From: Chlamydiales bacterium
GTDB lineage: Bacteria > Chlamydiota > Chlamydiia > Chlamydiales > FEN-1388
Length of the DNA: 5,498 nt
Reading direction: 5' to 3'
NCBI GenBank assembly: GCA_021372185.1
Contig: JAJFUY010000132.1
Location: 1-5,498 of the forward strand
Under the pieces are notes generated by a model. That model saw nothing but the letters and a program-made list of their open reading frames with translations. It made no database searches and was not told the origin of the DNA. The translations under genes and the position numbers were made by a program. Of the stretch, positions 1 to 4,107 are shown in pieces (positions within the stretch are counted from its first letter, which is position 1; every line of letters starts with the position of its first letter).

Positions 1-1094
1 TGAAGCCTATGTAAAATGCACCCCAAAGCAAATAGGTCAGTTGCATAATAATCTTCTCCCGCAAGCTTCTCAGCTATAATACCTTCTGGGGGCAAATAGC
101 TACTATTAAACTGCACTTTGATGCCATTGGCAGAATCTACATGCTTAATGCGGCCAAAGTCTGCAATGACAGCTCTTATGTCACGGTTTTTGCGGCTTCC
201 TTTTTTAGTATTCTCAAGCAGTATATTTCTGGCTGTTAAGTCGCGGTGAATTAAGCCTTTAGAATGTAGCGCATGCAGCCCTTCTAAAAGGTCATGCGTC
301 ATATTCAACTTCTGCTTATAGGAAAACTTGTACTTATTTTTAAATGCTTTAGAAAGAGCACCACCTTCGTACAACTTACACATCATGTAATATATAGGAC
401 TGCCATCTTTTGCCACTCCTTCACTACATGCATAAAGCTTCACAATACCACTAGAGCCCTGCATATGCTGTAAAGCGGCCATTTCATTGCGCATTTGATA
501 ACTTGAAGCACAACGAGCGGCTAATTGCGGATTTTCTACGTCGTATAAAATTGATTTAGTAACAACTTTCTTCACGCCGCGGCCTACTTCATCCACTCCA
601 TGTTTTTTAAGGTGAATGAATATCATATTTGTTTCAGGAAAGTACTCTAAAGTACGCTCTAGGCCAGTTCTTCTACGGCTTAGATAGTTAGTTCCTAGAT
701 CATGTCTCATCTTTTCAAAATCAGTCTCTACAAATAATGCAATACGAAAGAGCTCATTTTTGTTTATACCCATCTTACCAGGCAGTGTGCGCATGTTTTG
801 CGTAGCTACAACAGCTCTTAAAAACGGCATTTGATTTGTTTTCTGAGCCACTTCTAGGATTTGATTTATCGTTATGCCATCTTCAATTGCCGCTTTTGCA
901 ATATATCCTAATTGTGTCCACTCTTGCTTATTGGCGTACATCTCAAGAGTCTCCAGCCACACCTCTCGAGCCTGTTTACGGCCTATTCTCGGCATATCTT
1001 TAGCTACTTTGCCGTGAGTAAAAATCTGAGGCTTTTGAAACGAGCTAAGCCCGAGAATTAAAAATAAACATGACGTAGCAGCAAGTCTTAACAT
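1..1094 (-). CDS. Eukaryotic-type protein kinase with N-terminal signal-like segment (partial, C-terminus off the left edge)
   Basis: I translated this gene by hand; 364 codons are visible and the frame runs off the left edge, so the end is missing. The kinase fold is clear. A glycine-loop-like stretch (VGRGVKKVVTK, residues 170-180) leads to a putative ATP-binding Lys180. The helix-C Glu is probably Glu204 in NEMAAL. The catalytic loop is HRDLTARN (283-290), with Asp285 and Asn290. DFG lies at 312-314, a PPE triplet at 335-337, and DLFALG matches the conserved Asp of subdomain IX. All key catalytic residues are present, so an active kinase is likely. The catalytic loop lacks the Lys usual in Ser/Thr kinases (HRDLKxxN) and looks nearer the tyrosine-kinase or TKL type; specificity is undecided. 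Residues 1-20 (MLRLAATSCLFLILGLSSFQ) look like a signal peptide or membrane anchor, without a good lipobox. Residues 25-165 look helical and I do not recognise them. The start at 1094 has a ribosome site 8 nt upstream. Export as a host-directed effector is inference. Confidence 0.85.
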   Translation of the reverse strand, partial: MLRLAATSCLFLILGLSSFQKPQIFTHGKVAKDMPRIGRKQAREVWLETLEMYANKQEWTQLGYIAKAAIEDGITINQILEVAQKTNQMPFLRAVVATQNMRTLPGKMGINKNELFRIALFVETDFEKMRHDLGTNYLSRRRTGLERTLEYFPETNMIFIHLKKHGVDEVGRGVKKVVTKSILYDVENPQLAARCASSYQMRNEMAALQHMQGSSGIVKLYACSEGVAKDGSPIYYMMCKLYEGGALSKAFKNKYKFSYKQKLNMTHDLLEGLHALHSKGLIHRDLTARNILLENTKKGSRKNRDIRAVIADFGRIKHVDSANGIKVQFNSSYLPPEGIIAEKLAGEDYYATDLFALGCILHRL

Positions 1095-1102
1095 GGAGCA
1101 TA

Positions 1103-1107
1103 TCCTC
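1103..1107 (-). promoter_or_regulatory. Shine-Dalgarno site of the kinase gene
   Basis: GAGGA on the minus strand lies 8 nt before the ATG at 1094-1092. This supports that start codon and therefore the hydrophobic N-terminal segment as part of the protein. Confidence 0.7.
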
Positions 1108-1157
1108 GAATTATGTAATAAATCCTGATAATAATGATTGGTGATTTAGAGTGTTAG

Positions 1158-1175
1158 CAATTCCTTGAGGAACTG
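1158..1175. promoter_or_regulatory. Palindrome in the divergent intergenic region (operator candidate)
   Basis: The core TTCCT-TG-AGGAA is a perfect 5-bp inverted repeat at 1161-1172. It extends outwards through CA/TG at 1158-1159 and 1174-1175 with one mismatch. It lies in the 155-bp gap between the divergent kinase and Pro/Thr-tail genes. It overlaps a weak minus-strand -35-like hexamer (TTGCTA, 1160-1155; a CATTAT hexamer lies 18 bp further on) and sits 6 bp from the plus-strand -35 candidate. A dimeric repressor could cover both promoters here, but a chance palindrome of this size is quite possible. Confidence 0.3.
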
Positions 1176-1181
1176 AAAATC

Positions 1182-1211
1182 TTGATCTTAATCCTGAATT
1201 GTTCCTACACT
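1182..1211 (+). promoter_or_regulatory. Weak sigma70-like promoter candidate for the Pro/Thr-tail gene
   Basis: TTGATC (1182-1187) and TACACT (1206-1211) each match the consensus at 4 of 6 positions and are 18 bp apart. Transcription from here would begin near 1218 and give a leader of about 32 nt before the ATG at 1250. No better pair is seen in this gap on the plus strand. Confidence 0.3.
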
Positions 1212-1237
1212 GGCCGCTTAGAAAAACCATAACAATC

Positions 1238-1242
1238 AGGAG
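1238..1242 (+). promoter_or_regulatory. Shine-Dalgarno site that fixes the start at 1250
   Basis: AGGAG lies 7 nt before the ATG at 1250. The reading frame is also open upstream to a TTG at 1199, but that codon has no comparable ribosome site. The ATG at 1250 is therefore the better start. Another in-frame ATG at 1256 is too far (13 nt) from this site. Confidence 0.75.
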
Positions 1243-1249
1243 TCAGAGT

Positions 1250-2065
1250 ATGACAATGCCAGAACTAGACGCACTAAAAAGATTCAACACAATTGATTTT
1301 AAAACTGAGTTTACGACAACCACACTAGAAGTAAAGCCTCGCGGCTTTTTAATGATGCACTTTCCACGTGCTGTAAAATGGATACGCGATACAAGAGTAT
1401 TTGCATGGCTACAAGAATCTACATTTATAGGCCGATTCTTTCCAAAAGTAAATGCAAGCCCACTTTTGGCCGCCAATCAAGTTGAAAGAAACATCACAAC
1501 GATTCTAGCAGATAGCCAACTAGCAAACAACCCAGATGTTCAAGCTACCATCCAAAAATCTATTAAAATTTCAACAAACCTTCTTAACCACTATGCCTCA
1601 ACAACCACACCTGCAACAAAAGCAGACGGCTGGATGGAAATTGCCAACAACCTACAGCGCTTCGTACCTAAAAAGCCTGAAACACCAGCAAATGCGGAAC
1701 CTGCAAAGCCAGAAACAGCAAAACCTGAAACAACAAAGCCTGAAGAAGTAAAAGCACAAGAACCAAAAGAAGAAGAAACAACACCACCTCCTGCTCCAAC
1801 ACCTACTAACACGGTAACTGAGCCAGACGCTCCAAAAACTCCAGAAAAAAAGACCGATGGGCAAGAAACCGCTGCAACAACACCAGCAACACCCACAACA
1901 ACTACTACAGTTGCCACACCAGACGCCCCAGTTAAAAAAACAAACAGAAAACAACAACAACCTCGAAGAAGAGAAACAACACCTGTACCCACCGCTCCTA
2001 CAAGAAGCAAAACTACAAGCAGCAATCCTCCTGCAACACCAAAAAAGACAGACAAGAAAAAGTAA
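1250..2065 (+). CDS. Orphan protein with a long Pro/Thr/Lys-rich disordered tail
   Basis: This 271-residue protein has no family that I recognise. Residues 1-140 look folded, with aromatic and hydrophobic stretches such as FLMMHF (33-38), VKWI (42-45) and FAWL (51-54), then a helical-looking part rich in Asn and Gln. From about 141 to the end the protein is almost only Pro, Thr, Lys, Glu and Ala, with KPET-type repeats near 142-166, a run of five Thr near 216-220, a basic patch (NRKQQQPRRR, 232-241) and a lysine-rich end. No signal peptide or membrane segment is seen. The start at 1250 is chosen for its ribosome site. The coding strand is very poor in T and rich in A and C, which leaves other frames open; I take those as shadows. 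The gene diverges from the kinase gene and ends at a strong terminator. A secreted effector, surface-linked or nucleic-acid-binding role is possible, but none is shown. Confidence 0.75.
   Translation: MTMPELDALKRFNTIDFKTEFTTTTLEVKPRGFLMMHFPRAVKWIRDTRVFAWLQESTFIGRFFPKVNASPLLAANQVERNITTILADSQLANNPDVQATIQKSIKISTNLLNHYASTTTPATKADGWMEIANNLQRFVPKKPETPANAEPAKPETAKPETTKPEEVKAQEPKEEETTPPPAPTPTNTVTEPDAPKTPEKKTDGQETAATTPATPTTTTTVATPDAPVKKTNRKQQQPRRRETTPVPTAPTRSKTTSSNPPATPKKTDKKK
1673..1747 (+). repeat. KPET-type short tandem repeats within the coding region
   Basis: The encoded residues 142-166 contain KPET four times and KPEE once, in irregular spacing with Ala, Asn, Thr and Pro between. The codons vary between copies (AAG/AAA, CCT/CCA), so this is an aged or selected protein repeat rather than a recent DNA slippage tract. 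Confidence 0.6.
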
Positions 2066-2086
2066 GAGTCGATAAACAGATCGTAT

Positions 2087-2122
2087 AAAAAGGCGCATGA
2101 TGAAAATCATGCGCCTTTTTTT
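2087..2122 (+). terminator. Strong intrinsic terminator of the Pro/Thr-tail gene
   Basis: A perfect 10-bp stem GGCGCATGAT / ATCATGCGCC (2092-2101 and 2106-2115) closes on a GAAA tetraloop. It is extended by five A-T pairs, and seven T residues (2116-2122) follow. It starts 21 nt after the stop codon. The upstream A-run gives five T residues on the other strand, so it may also stop minus-strand transcripts. Confidence 0.93.
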
Positions 2123-2154
2123 GTATTAGAGTCCGCAGGACGACGCAAGCGTTG

Positions 2155-2181
2155 CCCACTGTGACCGTAGGTAACGGTGGG
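2155..2181 (+). repeat. 27-bp palindromic element, left copy
   Basis: This copy begins CCCACTGTGACC and ends AACGGTGGG. Its ends CCCACTGT and ACGGTGGG pair over 8 bp with one G-T wobble, and ACC/GGT can pair inside. It matches the reverse complement of the right copy at 24 of 27 positions. Confidence 0.85.
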
Positions 2182-2188
2182 AAAAAGC

Positions 2189-2262
2189 AAAAAACTTTTT
2201 CAGAGCCCGCTTAGGGCGATTCAATCACGAAATTCAATCGCCCTAAGCCGGGCTCCGAAAAA
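2189..2262 (-). terminator. Probable intrinsic terminator for the minus-strand operon
   Basis: Read on the minus strand, the inner stem pairs TTTTTC (2262-2257) and the block 2255-2236 with 2221-2203 and GAAAAA (2201-2196). There is one bulged base and one mismatch near GAGCCC, with a loop of about 14 nt (2235-2222). One G and then six T residues (2194-2189) follow directly, as in a classical terminator. It lies 79 nt past the stop codon of the 566-residue protein and is part of the larger palindrome. Confidence 0.55.
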
Positions 2263-2274
2263 TGAATACCTATT

Positions 2275-2301
2275 CCCACCGTTCCCTGCGGTCACGGTGG
2301 G
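2275..2301 (-). repeat. 27-bp palindromic element, right copy (inverted)
   Basis: This copy begins CCCACCGTTCCC and ends TCACGGTGGG. Its outer CCCACCGT / ACGGTGGG arms pair perfectly over 8 bp. It is inverted relative to the left copy, with three differences in 27. Because each copy is nearly self-complementary, each can fold locally or pair with the other. Confidence 0.85.
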
Positions 2302-2340
2302 GTTTTCTCAGTCGCCCGAAATCGGGCTCTAAAACATCTA

Positions 2341-4041
2341 TTATTTGACGAAGTCGAGGGTGAATCTATTGCGGCTGAAAAATTCGGGGGCTATGTGGAT
2401 TTTTGCTTCATCCTCTTCTAGGTGTACTTTGAGGGATTTTTTGTTGTTGGAGACCTTTTTTATGAATTCTGCGATTTTTGGATCGCTTGAATTTTGGTAT
2501 TCTTTGGGGATGACAAGTGTCCAGTAGAGCTTTTTGGAGCTGCCATCAAAGCCTAAGAGGTGTCTAAAGCCGCGTCTTGCATATAAAGGTAACTCTATCT
2601 TTTGGCCACCTGCCAGACTAAATTCAATCTTTGTATGTAAGCCTCTTTCGTTTAAACCGCGTTCGGCAAATTTCTTTAATTTTACCTGAGGCGTATCTGC
2701 AAGAGATGATTTCATCTCGCCCTTATAATCATGCACAACTTCTGGTCCTTGTTGAAACCCTGTGTGCGGCACATCATCTGCCAAAAAGGCCTCTTGAGGT
2801 ATAGCCTGACCTGTCTGTTCAAATTGCCATTCTTGATCGTAGATATCTTTAAAGTAGTATCCGGAATTGCCATCTTTATCTGTCCCAGTAACCCTAAGCT
2901 GCCTATGGTCTTGCCCACGGCCTGTTTGTAAGATAGCAATATCACTTGTAAGTCGCGCCATACCCTCTAATGGTATTGTTGGCTGTAAGAGCCAGTCTTC
3001 AGCTGGCAAAAACCGCACTAAGGGTGTTTTATTATCAATATCATAGGTGCTTGGAAGGGCAGGGTTTGAGCCTATGCTATCAAAATCAGCATAGCGCGTA
3101 TACATCTTGTGAATTTCTTTGCCGTCTTTATCTCGTGCTCGTTGTATAAGAAATGGCGTTGAGGCACTCACCGCCATATTTTCTGCCACAAAGCGTCCAT
3201 CTTCTGGCCCAGTAATTTCATTTTCTAGCTTGTTATGTAGCCAAGGGTCTGCCAAAAATATGCGAGTACCCGTTTCATCCAATACATAGAGTGTTGTAAC
3301 GCCTATAAACGGGTCTGGGTGCTTTTTACCCGCCATGTCTGTGTAATACATAGCATCAGAGCCCTTATGAGAAATAGCAAAGCTGCGGGCATTTTGAGGT
3401 ACAATCAAGGTAGGGTCTTTGATAAGGTTCACGCCTGTAGATACAATGTCCATATTAAACCACTTGGTGGTCCAGATAACCTTGGCCCCTGGTAGTTCAG
3501 TCCAGTTTGGACTATCAAAATCTACTTCTACGTTTACAGAGTGGCTTTTGGCATAGTGCGCACGGTTATGTTCATCAAGTACTACCACATTATCGCCGTC
3601 GGCACTAATAGCTTTTATAGGGGTGTGTGCAGTATCTGCATACCCGTCATGATTACCAAAGGGTTTCCAAGGAGCATCTTTGGATGCGCCAATAGGCCTA
3701 TACACCACCTTATCATCGATTACTGCATAGGTAAACTTGCTATCCATGGCTGTTTTTTGGCAGGATGCAAATGAAACAGGAACTGTCTCTGTGATATTCT
3801 GCTTTTCTTTAGCCTTCCGGGTAAAGCTCGATACAACAAATTTAATAGGGAACGTACAAGTAGAAATAACCTTCCCAATAACATCTTTTATAAATGAGAT
3901 GCCACCTGACAATTTGTCCATCATTTTTACAACCTTATCTTCTTTAGACTTAATTGGATAAGGTCTTAGCGTTGGAAGTTGTGGGCGAGGCTCAAATATA
4001 TAATCATGAGGATCTGGCTCTCGAGAGCTCACTTTGACCAT
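2341..4041 (-). CDS. Orphan 566-residue protein with beta-propeller-like repeats
   Basis: I do not recognise this family. The N-terminus is proline-rich (10-30). A segment of moderate hydrophobicity at 46-73 (GGISFIKDVIGKV, then FPIKFVVSSF) could touch or cross a membrane. The rest is soluble-looking and rich in beta-strand patterns. Loose repeats recur in which a hydrophobic strand leads to Asp/Gly turns and an aromatic strand: 104-126 (AVIDDKVVYRPIG), 142-165 (IKAISADGDNVVVLD), 219-237 (FAISHKGSDAMYYTD), 248-268 (LYVLDETGTRIFLAD), 296-320 and 380-410, the last two sharing a DKDG turn. This suggests a propeller-like fold, which is inference. Residues 450-566 look like a separate alpha/beta end domain. 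No catalytic motif or classical signal peptide is seen. The ATG at 4041 has an AAGGAG site 8 nt upstream. The gene follows the oxidoreductase by 66 nt and has its own promoter candidate. A binding or scaffold role is only a guess. Confidence 0.8.
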   Translation of the reverse strand: MVKVSSREPDPHDYIFEPRPQLPTLRPYPIKSKEDKVVKMMDKLSGGISFIKDVIGKVISTCTFPIKFVVSSFTRKAKEKQNITETVPVSFASCQKTAMDSKFTYAVIDDKVVYRPIGASKDAPWKPFGNHDGYADTAHTPIKAISADGDNVVVLDEHNRAHYAKSHSVNVEVDFDSPNWTELPGAKVIWTTKWFNMDIVSTGVNLIKDPTLIVPQNARSFAISHKGSDAMYYTDMAGKKHPDPFIGVTTLYVLDETGTRIFLADPWLHNKLENEITGPEDGRFVAENMAVSASTPFLIQRARDKDGKEIHKMYTRYADFDSIGSNPALPSTYDIDNKTPLVRFLPAEDWLLQPTIPLEGMARLTSDIAILQTGRGQDHRQLRVTGTDKDGNSGYYFKDIYDQEWQFEQTGQAIPQEAFLADDVPHTGFQQGPEVVHDYKGEMKSSLADTPQVKLKKFAERGLNERGLHTKIEFSLAGGQKIELPLYARRGFRHLLGFDGSSKKLYWTLVIPKEYQNSSDPKIAEFIKKVSNNKKSLKVHLEEDEAKIHIAPEFFSRNRFTLDFVK

Positions 4042-4067
4042 AAAGGCATCTCCTTATAGATACCTTT
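4042..4067 (-). promoter_or_regulatory. Leader hairpin with the Shine-Dalgarno site in its loop
   Basis: On the minus strand, AAAGGTATC (4067-4059) can pair with GATGCCTTT (4050-4042) over 9 bp with one G-U wobble. The 8-nt loop TATAAGGA holds nearly all of the AAGGAG ribosome site (4055-4050); only the last G lies in the stem. The stem ends directly at the ATG (4041). Such a structure could hide the start or set its access. The stem may form only in transcripts that begin upstream of about 4067. Confidence 0.5.
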
Positions 4068-4096
4068 ATTATGTATATTTATTATTTAGATTTCAA
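4068..4096 (-). promoter_or_regulatory. Sigma70-like promoter for the 566-residue protein gene
   Basis: TTGAAA (4096-4091) and CATAAT (4073-4068) each match the consensus at 5 of 6 positions, with an ideal 17-bp spacer that is almost all A and T. Transcription should start near 4062-4059, about 20 nt before the ATG. It lies wholly in the gap after the oxidoreductase stop codon, so the downstream gene can be expressed on its own. Confidence 0.6.
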
Positions 4097-4107
4097 GCCG
4101 AGAAGAA

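Larger units (their letters stand above)
2122..2336. repeat. Imperfect palindrome of about 215 bp filling the convergent intergenic gap
   Basis: The left half and the reverse complement of the right half align along nearly their whole length about a centre near 2229. In order from the outside, both arms carry TGTWTTAGAG, YCCG, GGRCGAC, a 27-bp element (CCCACYGTGACC start, AACGGTGGG end), a T-rich stretch ending TTTTTC, and GAGCCC then GCTTAGGGCGATT. The least conserved parts are the 9-10 nt between GGRCGAC and the 27-bp element, and the approximately 14-nt stretch inside that element. Several blocks are themselves palindromic, such as GTCC-GCA-GGAC (2131-2141), CGACG-CAAG-CGTTG (2141-2154) and GCCCG-AAAT-CGGGC (2314-2327). 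The element starts at the end of one terminator T-run and stops 4 bp before the stop codon of the next gene. It has no coding capacity that I can support. It could be a MITE- or REP/BIME-like element or a bidirectional termination region. I see no clear target-site duplication. Confidence 0.8.

Noticed and set aside
1199..1249. N-terminal extension of the Pro/Thr-tail protein from a TTG codon at 1199.
   Set aside because: The ATG at 1250 has AGGAG at 7 nt, while the TTG has no good ribosome site. The extension would also cover the promoter candidate.
1591..2110. Two long minus-strand reading frames (about 150 codons each) opposite the Pro/Thr-tail gene.
   Set aside because: They encode low-complexity Val/Gly/Ser or Cys/Phe/Trp-rich products that result from the T-poor coding strand. 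They have no ribosome sites, and the terminator and ribosome site support the plus-strand gene.
2122..2336. CRISPR-like repeat array.
   Set aside because: There are only two copies of the 27-bp element. They are inverted rather than direct, and there are no regular spacers or cas genes.
2122..2336. Insertion sequence with a transposase.
   Set aside because: The whole element is about 215 bp with no coding frame, so at most it is a non-autonomous element. No target-site duplication is evident.
2712..2945. Small reading frames inside the 566-residue gene and the oxidoreductase gene on both strands.
   Set aside because: They lie wholly within well-supported genes, lack ribosome sites, and their products show no recognisable features.
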